DNA of 64,000 nt from Larkinella punicea (lineage in GTDB: Bacteria; Bacteroidota; Bacteroidia; Cytophagales; Spirosomataceae): positions 1 to 64,000 of the forward strand of contig NZ_QOWE01000034.1 in the NCBI RefSeq assembly GCF_003334855.1, read 5' to 3'. A model generated the notes under the pieces. It saw only the letters and a program-made list of their open reading frames with translations, was not told the DNA's origin and did no database searches. Below are positions 43,893-52,576 of this stretch, one piece after another (within the stretch, counting starts at the first letter, position 1; every line of letters begins with the position of its first letter). A program made the position numbers and the translations under genes.

Positions 43893-44175
43893 TTGGGGGC
43901 AATTTATCCGAATGACCAAGCGATTTTTCCGGATTGACCACATCCCGAATCATTTGCTTTAACTCCTTGATTTCCGGAAATCGTCCCGCTTCCTTCCGGT
44001 CAAAAATCTTCTTGCCGTCAATCTGAACCGAAAACCGTCCGCTGATTTCCGACGGGTGGAGCAGTACGCCGTGAACATCTTCGGTAAAAGTGGTTAATAT
44101 TTCCTGCGCCATCCAGGCTGAACGCATCAGCCAGCCACATTTTGGGCAGTATTCGAGGGTAACAATGGGTTTCAT
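43885..44175 (-). CDS. SelW/Rdx family redox protein
   Basis: The 96-residue protein begins MKPIVTLEYCPKCGWLMRSA. The CxxC pair (C10, C13) takes the place of the Cys-x-x-Sec motif of selenoprotein W. The rest (LLHPSEISGRFSVQIDGKKIFDRKEAGRFPEIKELKQ) has the F-x-V-x-x-(D/N)GxxIxDR..GxFP pattern of the Rdx family. It probably acts as a small thioredoxin-like protein in the cytosol. Its ATG overlaps the stop of the sterol desaturase-like gene (ATGA), so the two are co-translated. Confidence 0.93.
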   Translation of the reverse strand: MKPIVTLEYCPKCGWLMRSAWMAQEILTTFTEDVHGVLLHPSEISGRFSVQIDGKKIFDRKEAGRFPEIKELKQMIRDVVNPEKSLGHSDKLPPTP

Positions 44176-44909
44176 TCTGTTTTCTGGGTTGGATTTTTGT
44201 GAACATCCCGAAAGCGCAACATGTCGCTCAACTGCTGCTCCTTGTCGTTGTCAAAACCACACGTTGAGTTGAACTCCTTCGGATTCTGATAGGTTCCAAA
44301 CAGCATGTCCCACCAGACAATATCGCCATAATTGTTGGTGTGTTTGTTGTACTCGTGGTGAATCCTGTGCATTTCGGGGCGCTGAAAAATATAACCGATC
44401 CAGCGGGGTGTCTTTACGTTGGTGTGGTAAAAAAACTCACCCAGGGCGGTGCAAAGCGTGTAAATTGCACCAGCTTCGGGACTCAGGCCCAGCAACGTAT
44501 ACACCAGCAAACTGCCAATCACCGAGTTCACCGTCATTTCCAGCGGGTGTTTGTAAAAAGAGGTGATGACTTCGATCCGTTGCGGACTGTGGTGAATCTG
44601 GTGGAAGTGCGTCCAGAGAAAATCGATTGTGTGCCGCCAGCGGTGCCACCAGTAAAACACAAAGGTAGCGATGAAATAGGCGATGATGCCACCCCAAACC
44701 GGATTGACATGCCTTGACAACGCAAACAGCGAATGGCTCGACAACCACTGTTCCCACGTAAAACCCGCCAGCAGAACCACCAGCAACTGAATGAAATTAA
44801 CCGCCAAAACGCGGATGGTCCAGGTCGGAACCGGCGGTAGTTTCCAGCCGGGGAAAAACCGTTCGAGCAGAAAGCAGAAAGCGAAGGTGACAAAAATAAC
44901 CGGTAGCAT
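44172..44909 (-). CDS. Sterol desaturase / fatty acid hydroxylase superfamily protein
   Basis: Starting at MLPVIFVTFAFCFLLERFF, the protein has 245 residues. It has several membrane helices and the His clusters of the family: WWHRWRH, THFHQIHHSPQ, FFYHTNVKTP and HRIHHEYNKHTNNYGDIVWWD. These His residues bind a di-iron centre that hydroxylates or desaturates a lipid in the membrane. A TTG codon 21 codons upstream would extend the frame but adds no family sequence. It overlaps the SelW-like gene by 4 bp. Confidence 0.93.
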   Translation of the reverse strand: MLPVIFVTFAFCFLLERFFPGWKLPPVPTWTIRVLAVNFIQLLVVLLAGFTWEQWLSSHSLFALSRHVNPVWGGIIAYFIATFVFYWWHRWRHTIDFLWTHFHQIHHSPQRIEVITSFYKHPLEMTVNSVIGSLLVYTLLGLSPEAGAIYTLCTALGEFFYHTNVKTPRWIGYIFQRPEMHRIHHEYNKHTNNYGDIVWWDMLFGTYQNPKEFNSTCGFDNDKEQQLSDMLRFRDVHKNPTQKTE

Positions 44910-44995
44910 GGCCGTAGCGGGATTTGGTGAACAGCCAAAGTAACCTACTGCCAGTCCGTGAAAAATTGACAAATATCAAGTTCGGTTCAACTCAT

Positions 44996-45562
44996 TCAGA
45001 CTATATTGGCCCGTAACCGGCTTACGGTTTCTGGTGACAAGCCCAGGTGGGAAGCAATGTATTTTAGCGGAAGCCGCCTGCAACTATCCGGAAAATCAGC
45101 CAGCAACTGCGTATATCGTTCCCGAGCCGACTGCATCCGGAGGTTCTGCGCCCGTCGTTCGCTCAGCAAATAATACCGTTCGGTCAGCAAGCGTCCCACT
45201 TTGTTAAATTCGGGAAAGGCGTCGTAAAACCGCTGGAGCTGGTCGTACGTTATGGACCATAACACGCTGTCTTCCAGTAATTCAATGTATTCCTGAGCGG
45301 GTTGTCGGGAATAAAAGCTAACGATTGAGATAATGAAATCCGATTCCTTCATAAACCAGGAGGTTACTTCCCGGTCTTCTTTCAGGTAATAGCCGCGGGC
45401 GACCCCTTTTTCGATGAAGAAAATCCGCTCGCTCACCTGTCCGGGTTGCAGCAGCCAGTGACGCCGGGGCAGTTCGTGCCGACGAAGCGTTTGTCGCAAA
45501 GCGTTTTCCAGGGGTTCGGAGATGGCTTGCAGTTGCCGGATAACGCTCAGTAAAGTTTCCAT
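44996..45562 (-). CDS. Crp/Fnr family transcriptional regulator
   Basis: Starting at METLLSVIRQLQAI, the protein has 188 residues: a cyclic-nucleotide-binding-like beta barrel (LLQPGQVSERIFFIEKGVARGYY, FIISIVSFYSRQPAQEYIELLEDS) and a C-terminal helix region ending LPLKYIASHLGLSPETVSRLRANI, which contains the DNA-recognition helix. The phosphate-binding residues needed for cAMP are not obvious, as in many Bacteroidota homologues, so the effector is unknown. It is divergent from the DUF4870 gene across 94 bp and could control it or the desaturase operon beyond its own 3' end. Confidence 0.9.
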   Translation of the reverse strand: METLLSVIRQLQAISEPLENALRQTLRRHELPRRHWLLQPGQVSERIFFIEKGVARGYYLKEDREVTSWFMKESDFIISIVSFYSRQPAQEYIELLEDSVLWSITYDQLQRFYDAFPEFNKVGRLLTERYYLLSERRAQNLRMQSARERYTQLLADFPDSCRRLPLKYIASHLGLSPETVSRLRANIV

Positions 45563-45656
45563 TTCGGTAGACGGACCTGACAAAGGGATTTTTAAACAAA
45601 GATTGCAAAAATCATTTCTTTCCTCGTACTTGGTTGTTGTTAAATCACTTACGATC

Positions 45657-46049
45657 ATGGAAAACCAACCCTACAACAACCCGCTGCCTCCGTCATCGGT
45701 GACACCCCTCAGCCCTTCCGACGAGCGCCTGTGGGGAATGCTGGCCCACCTCAGTGCTTTAGCCGGTTTTATCATCCCCTTTGGCAACGTCATCGGCCCC
45801 GTGGTGGTTTGGCAGATTCAGAAAGACAAATCGGCGTTCGTCGATTATCACGGCAAAGAAGCCGTGAATTTTCAGATTACGATGACGATTGCATTTTGCA
45901 TTGCCCTGCTGCTGATCATTGTCGTCATTGGTTTTCCCATTCTGATTGTGCTGGGCATCCTGAGTCTCGTTTTCTCCGTGATTGCCGGGGTGAAAGCCAA
46001 TAATGGCGAATATTACAAGTATCCGTTCACCTTTCGCTTTATTAACTGA
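45657..46049 (+). CDS. DUF4870 domain membrane protein
   Basis: The 130-residue protein begins MENQPYNNPLPPSSVTPLSP, a proline-rich cytosolic tail. The DUF4870 core follows: ERLWGMLAHLSALAGFIIPFGNVIGPVVVWQIQKDKSAFVDYHGKE, then helices up to VKANNGEYYKYPFTFRFI. It has about three membrane helices. Its function is unknown; the family is widespread and often associated with envelope stress. A longer upstream frame overlaps the Crp gene and is not used. Confidence 0.92.
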   Translation: MENQPYNNPLPPSSVTPLSPSDERLWGMLAHLSALAGFIIPFGNVIGPVVVWQIQKDKSAFVDYHGKEAVNFQITMTIAFCIALLLIIVVIGFPILIVLGILSLVFSVIAGVKANNGEYYKYPFTFRFIN

Positions 46050-46066
46050 CCATTCGGTCGCCGATG

Positions 46067-46097
46067 TTTTTTTCGGGTAACGGGTTTCGTATTTTTG
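46067..46097 (+). promoter_or_regulatory. Promoter of the DUF2490 gene
   Basis: TATTTTTG at 46090-46097 is an exact TAnnTTTG box. TTTT at 46067-46070 lies 19 bp upstream as an imperfect -33 box. It sits between the DUF4870 stop and the DUF2490 start. Confidence 0.6.
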
Positions 46098-46126
46098 CTG
46101 GAAATTACGACACCAAGTCACCTTCA

Positions 46127-46963
46127 ATGAGCTCTACGTATTCTGGCCCGCCAACCGCGGTGAATAAATTTGTGCCCTTATCCGACGGTTTGCCCGGTCA
46201 CGGTTTTCTGAAAATGGCCCGGCGATTGGCGGGATTGTGCTTATTTCTCCTTCCATATGTCGCCCAGGCACAGCCGAAACCGCAACCGTTGGGCACCTGG
46301 TTTATCGGCACGGTTCAACTGCCCGCCCGCGAACGGGGCTGGGGCGGTTTTGTCGAAGGCCAGGTGCGGTCGAATACCCTGTTCGATCAGGTCAATTACT
46401 ACGAAGTGAAAGGAGGAATCAGCTACGATTTAGGTCCGGCTTTTTCGGCGATGGTGGCAACAGGCCGGTATCATACCTACAATTTCCGGGATCTGGCCGA
46501 CGGCCCGCAGGTGCTTGAAACCCGCCTGTGGGAACAGATTACGATGAGCCAGAATGTGGAGCGGTTGAAGTTCGAGCATCGTTACCGGGTCGAGCAGCGG
46601 TGGTTTGGCGAATCGACACCGGAAAACGTGGCGATTCAGGGCCGGTTCCGCAACCGGGTTCGTTACCGGATGAACCTCATGATTCCGCTAAACGCCATGA
46701 CCATCCAACCCAAAACCGTGTTTGTATCGATTTACGATGAACTGTTCCTGAACTTCAAGGCACCCCACCTCGAACGAAACCGGGTTTATGCCGGCCTGGG
46801 TTACCAGATCGACCGCAACTGGATCGTTCAGGCCGGTTGGGTCAATCAATACGACCAGGCTCCGGTCAACATTGGCGACAAAAATAACGTGGTGCTATCG
46901 GTTATGTACCGTCTCCACCGCAAAAATGGCGAGCGTGAGCGGCTGCCGACGCAAGTGGATTGA
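46127..46963 (+). CDS. DUF2490 outer-membrane beta-barrel protein
   Basis: The frame from the first ATG after the promoter encodes 278 residues. An internal ATG at 46214 gives a cleaner signal peptide (MARRLAGLCLFLLPYVAQAQ) and may be the true start. The mature protein has the DUF2490 features: TWFIGTVQLPARERGWGGFVEGQVR, LEHRYR-type strand (KFEHRYRVEQRWF), FRNRVRYRMNLMIPL and YAGLGYQIDRNWIVQAGWVNQ. It is predicted to be an outer-membrane barrel of unknown function. Confidence 0.88.
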   Translation: MSSTYSGPPTAVNKFVPLSDGLPGHGFLKMARRLAGLCLFLLPYVAQAQPKPQPLGTWFIGTVQLPARERGWGGFVEGQVRSNTLFDQVNYYEVKGGISYDLGPAFSAMVATGRYHTYNFRDLADGPQVLETRLWEQITMSQNVERLKFEHRYRVEQRWFGESTPENVAIQGRFRNRVRYRMNLMIPLNAMTIQPKTVFVSIYDELFLNFKAPHLERNRVYAGLGYQIDRNWIVQAGWVNQYDQAPVNIGDKNNVVLSVMYRLHRKNGERERLPTQVD

Positions 46964-46977
46964 CGGTTTAAACCAAT

Positions 46978-47565
46978 TCAAAACCACGGTCGGCGGACTT
47001 TGAAGGATCTTTTCATGCCGCGAATGAGCAGGAAAGCACCAAGGACGCCAAAGATGATGGCCAGGATGGTGATGTTCAGAACGGCAAAAACGATGGCGAC
47101 CCCAATGACCGGGATCGACGCCTTGAGTTGCCACGGGATGCGTTGCCACCAGTTGAGTTTCTTCCGGGGTTTCAGCCCCAGAATTTCCCGCAGCGTTTTC
47201 TTCTTGCCGGTTTTAGGCCGGGGTTGCGGTAAGGCATTCGTTTCGAATGCACTCATTCCCTGATTGACCAGCGTCGAGGTGGCCTGCCGGGCGTGGTGCT
47301 GAACCGACCGGATGGGCGGAACTACGGCCGATGATGCGTGAAATTCCGGCAGCGGAGCTTCGGATTCTTCGGGAACCGTCGCGATTCGGGGCCATTCGAT
47401 GGCCTGAACGACAACTGAGTCGGTTTCGGCGATCACCGGTTTGGGGATGCCGGACGAGCGAAACGACTCGACGGGAATGGGCTGGAATCGTGCGTAGGGA
47501 CGATGACAGGAAGCGGTAACGAAACAGAAAAGGGCGGCAATCGGCGCAAAGGCACTTTTTCTCAT
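46978..47565 (-). CDS. Hypothetical lipoprotein with a C-terminal membrane hairpin
   Basis: Starting at MRKSAFAPIAALFCFVTASC, the protein has 195 residues with a lipobox (VTASC, Cys at residue 20). A low-complexity, proline-rich middle follows, then a basic stretch (GKKKTLREILGLKPRKKLNW) and a long hydrophobic hairpin (IPVIGVAIVFAVLNITILAIIFGVLGAFLLIRG). Having both a lipid anchor and membrane helices is odd and suggests the protein may bridge or stay in the inner membrane. The family is not named but the plan is common in Cytophagales. It ends 15 bp from the converging DUF2490 gene. Confidence 0.75.
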   Translation of the reverse strand: MRKSAFAPIAALFCFVTASCHRPYARFQPIPVESFRSSGIPKPVIAETDSVVVQAIEWPRIATVPEESEAPLPEFHASSAVVPPIRSVQHHARQATSTLVNQGMSAFETNALPQPRPKTGKKKTLREILGLKPRKKLNWWQRIPWQLKASIPVIGVAIVFAVLNITILAIIFGVLGAFLLIRGMKRSFKVRRPWF

Positions 47566-47654
47566 CAGGCTGGACGAAGATTCAGGATGCAAAACCTGCC
47601 TTTACAACGAAACCGATCCGCGGGTTTATACTTTCTGAACCAGAAAATATGATC

Positions 47655-47693
47655 AAAAAAAGACCTGTATGGTTGATTAGTCCCTACAGGTCT
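47655..47693 (-). terminator. Rho-independent terminator after secG
   Basis: A 9-bp stem (47661-47669 with 47685-47693) is followed on the minus strand by TTTTTT. It is 47 bp downstream of the secG stop and closes the miaB - secG gene string. Confidence 0.85.
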
Positions 47694-47739
47694 GAAAGTC
47701 AATGTCTTAGATTTTCTGAAATTTTCCGAGCGGAGCGGA

Positions 47740-48108
47740 TTATTTAGGTGCTGTTCCGCTTTGGGGAGCCGTTGCCGGTGCGGGTGCTTGCTGAGCGGGA
47801 GCCTGCAAACCTGCCCCTGGAACCGTTTTCGTAGCCGCAGCATCCACGTTGGCGCTGTTGATGGTGGAGCCAACAGGGTTCCGATCGATCACGATGTAGG
47901 TAGAAAGTGTCAATACCATGATGGCGATACCGAGTCCCCAGGTAACCTGTTCCAGTAAATCGGTGGTTTTCTTAACCCCCATCAACTGGTTGGAGCCGAG
48001 GCCACCAAATTCGCCGGATAAACCGCCCCCTTTTGAATTTTGAATGAGTACGACTAAAATCAGAAGTACGGTACAGATACAAATTAATACAATGATTGCC
48101 GTTAGCAT
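47740..48108 (-). CDS. secG: Preprotein translocase subunit SecG
   Basis: The 122-residue protein has the SecG plan: helix 1 (IIVLICICTVLLILVVLIQ), the conserved NSKGGGLSGEFGG loop, then helix 2 (VTWGLGIAIMVLTLSTYIVI). An Ala/Pro/Thr-rich tail follows (PAQQAPAPATAPQSGTA), which is common in Bacteroidota SecG. It assists SecYE in protein translocation at the inner membrane. It is the last gene of a leftward string and is followed by a terminator. Confidence 0.95.
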   Translation of the reverse strand: MLTAIIVLICICTVLLILVVLIQNSKGGGLSGEFGGLGSNQLMGVKKTTDLLEQVTWGLGIAIMVLTLSTYIVIDRNPVGSTINSANVDAAATKTVPGAGLQAPAQQAPAPATAPQSGTAPK

Positions 48109-48165
48109 TTCGATTTGCCCTTGCGGTTATTTAAGTAAGCGTATTGTTAAGTAAAAAGAGTCGTT

Positions 48166-49035
48166 TTATTGATCTTTTGGCTTCTTGAGAGCCTCAATTT
48201 TCTCCGCAAAATAAACCTTTTTTTCCGGATTTTTCAACATAAGTTTCACGTAAATGTCAATCGCACGCTCCGACTTGCCCTGTCGGGCGAGAATCTGGGC
48301 GAATGCTTCGGTGATGGGGGCACCCGAATTGACCGGCATCCGGCGGGTCAGGTCTTCCTGGTCGGCCTGTTCGCTGGTGTGCATGCGCGGACGTTGGATC
48401 ATGGGTTCCCGTTTGATGAAATCCTCGATAATCAGGAGTTGACGGTGTCGCTCGGGGTCCGGCACCGAATCCGGTTTCGGTTCTTCGACGGTCGATTCCT
48501 GCTGTTCCAACGTCGTTTGGAGGACTTTCTCCGCAATAATCACCTCGTCAATCATCGGTAGAATTACTTCCATTGTCTCAGGGGGGCTGTCGATTTCGTC
48601 TGCCGGGCTTTCAACCACCGGAAGTTCACCCACCGATTTGGCAAAATCAAAAATGGGATTGGCGAAAAACGTATGGGTTTGCTCCGCTTTCCGTTTGAAC
48701 AATTCGTAGCTTTCTTTCGTGTAATCGTCGGGAATGGGCACCTGCTTGAGCGACAACTCATTCAGGCGACTCAACAGGTTTTCGGACCATTGAAATTCAT
48801 TCTCAATCAGTTTCCGCAGCGCATTGCGGCTCAGCGCGTGAGCGGCAGCCTGCCGGACATACTCGATGGCGTGGCTTTTCTGGTGAACGGAGGTTGCCTT
48901 GGCCGCCAGCAAATACAGCGACTGACAATAGGGGTAATCGTCAATGGCTTCCTTTAATTGTTGTAAATCAGTGGGTAACAGTTCTTCGGGGTGGGTTACC
49001 CAAAAGGAAAAAGTTTCTTTGTCCAATTTGTTCAT
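48166..49035 (-). CDS. TPR-like hypothetical protein upstream of secG
   Basis: The 289-residue protein is soluble and largely helical. The N-terminal part (LQQLKEAIDDYPYCQSLYLLAAKATS) and the last 45 residues (FAQILARQGKSERAIDIYVKLMLKNPEKKVYFAEKIEALK) look like TPR units. The middle is acidic and low in complexity (EVILPMIDEVIIAEKVLQTT...). It sits between lptE and secG with 57-62-bp gaps on the same strand. This position is typical in the phylum, suggesting a linked envelope function, but its role is unknown. Confidence 0.85.
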   Translation of the reverse strand: MNKLDKETFSFWVTHPEELLPTDLQQLKEAIDDYPYCQSLYLLAAKATSVHQKSHAIEYVRQAAAHALSRNALRKLIENEFQWSENLLSRLNELSLKQVPIPDDYTKESYELFKRKAEQTHTFFANPIFDFAKSVGELPVVESPADEIDSPPETMEVILPMIDEVIIAEKVLQTTLEQQESTVEEPKPDSVPDPERHRQLLIIEDFIKREPMIQRPRMHTSEQADQEDLTRRMPVNSGAPITEAFAQILARQGKSERAIDIYVKLMLKNPEKKVYFAEKIEALKKPKDQ

Positions 49036-49097
49036 TGGATGGAAGGGTAGGGAGGTGGTGTCGCTTTGGTCAAATTTAACAAATTGAAACCGGGTTT

Positions 49098-49691
49098 CTA
49101 CCAGTCTGCGGCTGTTTTATTGAAAATATCCAACACCAACTGATCCTGAATTTTGGGTACGAGACGGCTTTCACTCTGGGTGAGCGTCTGGTTGGCCGGA
49201 AAATCCTGGTAAAATGAAAAAGGCTGGTCAAAATTCTTCGTTTCGTCTTTCGAATTGGAAAACCGCACCTGAACGGTGACCTGCAAACGGTTCTGAGCCG
49301 CCTGATCCGAAGCCGTTGCGGCCACGGGCAAAACGTCGTAGCCGGTGATGGAGCCTTCCAGCACAATGTCGCCGTTGGACGGCACCACTTTCATGTTGGT
49401 ATACCGCTGGTAATATTCTTTCAGCTTTTCCGTAAACGTCAACGTCAGGTTGGCCGGGCCACCAGCCGCCGAAGTCGTGAACGTGTTGATGGTGATGGTC
49501 TTGATATTCGGATCGAGCGTCGTGCCGGTAAACGAATACTTTCCGCAGGAAAGAGATAAAAGTGAAAAATTAAAAGTTAAAAATAATGCCAATCCTCGGG
49601 AGAAATACTTCTTATGGGTCGAATTGAGTAATCCGGACGTCTTATTTTTAATTTTTAACTTTTCACTTTTAACTATCTTAATCTTCTTCAT
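49098..49691 (-). CDS. lptE: LptE family LPS-assembly lipoprotein with repeat-derived signal peptide
   Basis: Starting at MKKIKIVKSEKLKIKNKTSG, the protein has 197 residues. The lipobox is LSLSC at residues 45-49. The mature domain (GKYSFTGTTLDPNIKTITI, LTLTFTEKLKEYYQRYTNM, VVPSNGDIVLEGSITGYDV) fits LptE (LptE/DUF4292-like fold) that plugs LptD for LPS insertion in the outer membrane. The n-region and the hydrophobic core are encoded by the two arms of a palindrome (49554-49676). The start overlaps the end of the sigma54-type activator gene by 14 bp, so they are translationally coupled. Confidence 0.86.
   Translation of the reverse strand: MKKIKIVKSEKLKIKNKTSGLLNSTHKKYFSRGLALFLTFNFSLLSLSCGKYSFTGTTLDPNIKTITINTFTTSAAGGPANLTLTFTEKLKEYYQRYTNMKVVPSNGDIVLEGSITGYDVLPVAATASDQAAQNRLQVTVQVRFSNSKDETKNFDQPFSFYQDFPANQTLTQSESRLVPKIQDQLVLDIFNKTAADW
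49554..49676. repeat. Palindrome with C-free arm inside lptE (copy 3)
   Basis: Arms at 49554-49586 and 49642-49676 are AT-rich imperfect complements around a 55-bp loop. On the minus strand the first arm is a C-free run of GTTAAAAGTGAAAAG-type words that begins about 1 bp after the stop codon of the upstream gene (49678-49680). The second arm (G-poor) encodes the hydrophobic signal-peptide core and leads into the lipobox of LptE. Confidence 0.85.
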
Positions 49692-50979
49692 CGATTTGAT
49701 ATTGTTTAATCTTCCGGTATAACGTCCGTTCGGAAATGCCGAGTGCCTGGGCTGCGTATTTTCTTTTGTTGTTATTCCGGCGTAAGGCTTTGACAATCAT
49801 TTCCTTCTCTTTCTTCTCCAGCGACAGCGAATCGTCTTCTTCGGTTTCGTGGGTGATGTCTTCCACCGTCACATCGTTGTTGGCATCCGTCTCTTCATAT
49901 TCGTCCACATCGATCAGATTGGCGGGCGGCAGCAGGCGGGGTAAGGCTGGCTCCGGTTCCGGCGTCAGCTCGCCCGACTGGAGCGTATCGAACAAATCCT
50001 TGTGGTTATTCAGGATTTCGTGGCCGTTCTTTTCGTTTTTCAACACGTCGAGTACCAGCCGTTTCAGCTCGTTCATATCCCGGCGCATGTCGAACAGCAC
50101 TTTGTACAAGAGTTCGCGCTCGGAGAAATTGTTTTCCGAATGGCCACCCGGCAGCACCATCGGCGACTGGGACGATTGTGACGAAACCGGCGGCAGATAC
50201 TTCGCCAGGGTTTCGGCTTCGATGACTTTATTGTTTTCCGATTCGAGAATGGAAATTTGCTCGGCAAGGTTCTTAAGCTGGCGAATGTTACCCGGAAACG
50301 GGTAGCGCAGAAGCACCTGCTTGGCGGCTTCCGACAATTGAATCGGTTTGATGCGGTAGCGTTCGGCGAAATCCGTCGTAAATTTCCGGAACAGCAGCTC
50401 AATATCGTCACCCCGTTCGCGCAGGGGCGGCACGAAAATCGGCACGGTATTCAGCCGGTAATACAAATCCTCCCGAAACTTGCCCTGTTCAACAGCCGCC
50501 AGCAGGTTGACGTTGGTGGCCGCAACGACCCGCACATCGGTTTTTTGGACCTTCGACGAACCCACACGAATGAATTCCCCGTTTTCGAGCACCCGCAAAA
50601 GCCGGGCCTGGGTACCCATCGGCATTTCGCCGATTTCATCCAGGAAAATGGTGCCGCCGTTGGTGGTTTCAAAATAGCCTTTCCGCTGATCGACGGCCCC
50701 CGTGAACGAGCCTTTTTCGTGACCGAACAACTCCGAATCAATCGTGCCCTCGGGAATGGCTCCGCAGTTGATGGCAATAAACTGGCCGTGTTTGCGGCTG
50801 CTGAGGCTGTGAATAATCTTCGAAAAAGACTCTTTCCCGCTGCCGCTCTCGCCCGTGATCAGTACGGTCAAATCGGTCGCTGCGACCTGAATTCCCACGT
50901 TGATGGCGTAGTTCAGGGCCGGCGCGTTACCGATGATTCCGAACCGCAGCTTAACCGACTGGATTTCTTTTAAATTCAT
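49678..50979 (-). CDS. Sigma54-interacting AAA+ transcriptional activator without a receiver domain
   Basis: The 433-residue protein begins directly with the AAA+ domain: Walker A GESGSGKE (43-50), the sigma54-contact loop GSFTGA (90-95, GAFTGA consensus), Walker B TIFLDEIGEM, and the PFPGNIRQLKNL sensor II region. A linker of about 110 residues with an acidic stretch follows. A Fis-type HTH ends the protein (EKEMIVKALRRNNNKRKYAAQALGISERTLYRKIKQY). There is no receiver, GAF or PAS domain, so activity must be set by expression, ligand or partner binding. It lies between miaB and lptE in one string. Confidence 0.94.
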   Translation of the reverse strand: MNLKEIQSVKLRFGIIGNAPALNYAINVGIQVAATDLTVLITGESGSGKESFSKIIHSLSSRKHGQFIAINCGAIPEGTIDSELFGHEKGSFTGAVDQRKGYFETTNGGTIFLDEIGEMPMGTQARLLRVLENGEFIRVGSSKVQKTDVRVVAATNVNLLAAVEQGKFREDLYYRLNTVPIFVPPLRERGDDIELLFRKFTTDFAERYRIKPIQLSEAAKQVLLRYPFPGNIRQLKNLAEQISILESENNKVIEAETLAKYLPPVSSQSSQSPMVLPGGHSENNFSERELLYKVLFDMRRDMNELKRLVLDVLKNEKNGHEILNNHKDLFDTLQSGELTPEPEPALPRLLPPANLIDVDEYEETDANNDVTVEDITHETEEDDSLSLEKKEKEMIVKALRRNNNKRKYAAQALGISERTLYRKIKQYQIDEED

Positions 50980-51000
50980 AAGTACTGGAAAGGGGAACTC

Positions 51001-52440
51001 TTAAACCGTAACGCCCCGCAGCGTGGCCGCCGTGCAATCCGTTACCAACACGTTGACATACTGGCCTTTCTGATAATCGCCTTTCGGAAAAACCACCATT
51101 TTGTTGTGGTCATTCCGCCCGCAGAGGAAATCGTCGGAGCGTTTGGAAAACCCTTCGATCAGCACGCGCTGGACCTGACCAATGTGCCGCTGGTTGCGTT
51201 CGAGCGACAGCTCCCGTTGCAGGGCAATGATCTCGTTCAACCGGCGGAGTTTGATGTCATACGGAATGTCATCGACGTATTTTTTAGCCGCCGGGGTGCC
51301 GGGGCGTTCCGAGTAGGCAAACATGTAGCCGTAGTCATACCGGACGTATTCCAGCAACGACAGCGTATCCTGGTGTTCTTCTTGCGTTTCGGAGCAAAAA
51401 CCGGAAATCATGTCGTGGGAAATACCGCAATCTTCGCCCAGAATGGCCCGGATCCGGTCAATTTTCTGCATGTACCAGGCGCGGTCGTAGGTCCGGTTCA
51501 TCAACTTGAGAATCCGGTCGTTCCCGCTCTGCGCGGGCAAATGAATGTATTTGCAGATGTTGTCGTATTTCGCCATCGTGTACAGCACCTCGTCGGTGAT
51601 GTCTTTCGGGTGCGAAGTCGAAAACCGGATGCGAAGGTCGGCATCGACCAGGGCCACGCGTTCGAGCAGTTGGGCGAAGTTTACTTTTTCCAAACCGTCT
51701 TCCGACGTCCATTTGTAACTGTCGACATTCTGCCCGAGCAAGGTAACTTCTTTGTAGCCAGCCGCAGCCAGGTCGCGGGCTTCCCGGACGATGGAGTGCG
51801 CATCGCGGCTCCGTTCGCGGCCCCGGGTGTAGGGCACCACGCAGAAGCTGCACATGTTGTCGCACCCCCGCATGATGGAGATAAACGCCGTTACGCCGTT
51901 GGAATTCAAGCGAATCGGAGAAATATCGGCGTAGGTTTCTTCGCGCGACAGGAAGACGTTGACGGCTTTCTGGCCCGACTCGGCTTCTTCCACCAGCTTC
52001 GGAATGTCGCGGTAGGCATCCGGTCCGGCCACGATGTCCACCATTTTTTCTTCTTCCAGCAATTTGGCTTTCAGCCGTTCGGCCATGCAGCCCAACATGC
52101 CGACCAGCAGCTCCGGTTTCCGTTTTTTCAGGATATTCAGTTGCTTGAGCCGGTTGCGGACTTTCTGTTCGGCATTGTCGCGGATGGCGCAGGTATTCAG
52201 GAAAATCACATCGGCGTCGTCGGCGGAAGCCGTGGTGGCAAAACCCGCATTCCGCATCACCGAAGCGACAATTTCGCTGTCTGAAAAATTCATCTGGCAA
52301 CCGTAGCTTTCGATGTAAAGCCGCTTCTTGCCCACGGCCAGTTCCTCTTCCAGCACCCGTGGTTCGTCCGCGCCAGTTTTATCCGCTTCAGTCAGTATGG
52401 ATAATGTCTCCGTAATGCGTTCCATATTTTGTATTGTCAT
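51001..52440 (-). CDS. miaB: tRNA-2-methylthio-N6-dimethylallyladenosine synthase MiaB
   Basis: The chosen start [16 protein letters not shown] gives 479 residues; an upstream start at 52482 and an internal ATG at 52425 are alternatives. It has an N-terminal UPF0004 domain ([19 protein letters not shown]), the radical-SAM cluster motif with three Cys in GCDNMCSFC followed by [12 protein letters not shown], and a C-terminal TRAM domain. It adds a methylthio group to i6A37 in tRNAs. The gene is first in the leftward string; the sigma54-type activator follows 21 bp later. Confidence 0.96.
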   Translation of the reverse strand: MTIQNMERITETLSILTEADKTGADEPRVLEEELAVGKKRLYIESYGCQMNFSDSEIVASVMRNAGFATTASADDADVIFLNTCAIRDNAEQKVRNRLKQLNILKKRKPELLVGMLGCMAERLKAKLLEEEKMVDIVAGPDAYRDIPKLVEEAESGQKAVNVFLSREETYADISPIRLNSNGVTAFISIMRGCDNMCSFCVVPYTRGRERSRDAHSIVREARDLAAAGYKEVTLLGQNVDSYKWTSEDGLEKVNFAQLLERVALVDADLRIRFSTSHPKDITDEVLYTMAKYDNICKYIHLPAQSGNDRILKLMNRTYDRAWYMQKIDRIRAILGEDCGISHDMISGFCSETQEEHQDTLSLLEYVRYDYGYMFAYSERPGTPAAKKYVDDIPYDIKLRRLNEIIALQRELSLERNQRHIGQVQRVLIEGFSKRSDDFLCGRNDHNKMVVFPKGDYQKGQYVNVLVTDCTAATLRGVTV

Positions 52441-52576
52441 TGACTGGTAATCCCGTTCGCTGTTGTGGAGATTCCAAAACACGTCATGGGGATAACCGGA
52501 AACTCCTAAAATTGAGTTTCAAAGTTACGAAGATTTTGGGGAACTGTGACAGTTTGTCAGGTAAGGACTTGTGATA

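Noticed and set aside
51106-52284. A 392-codon plus-strand frame opposite miaB
   Set aside because: This is a shadow of the miaB codons with no motif of its own.
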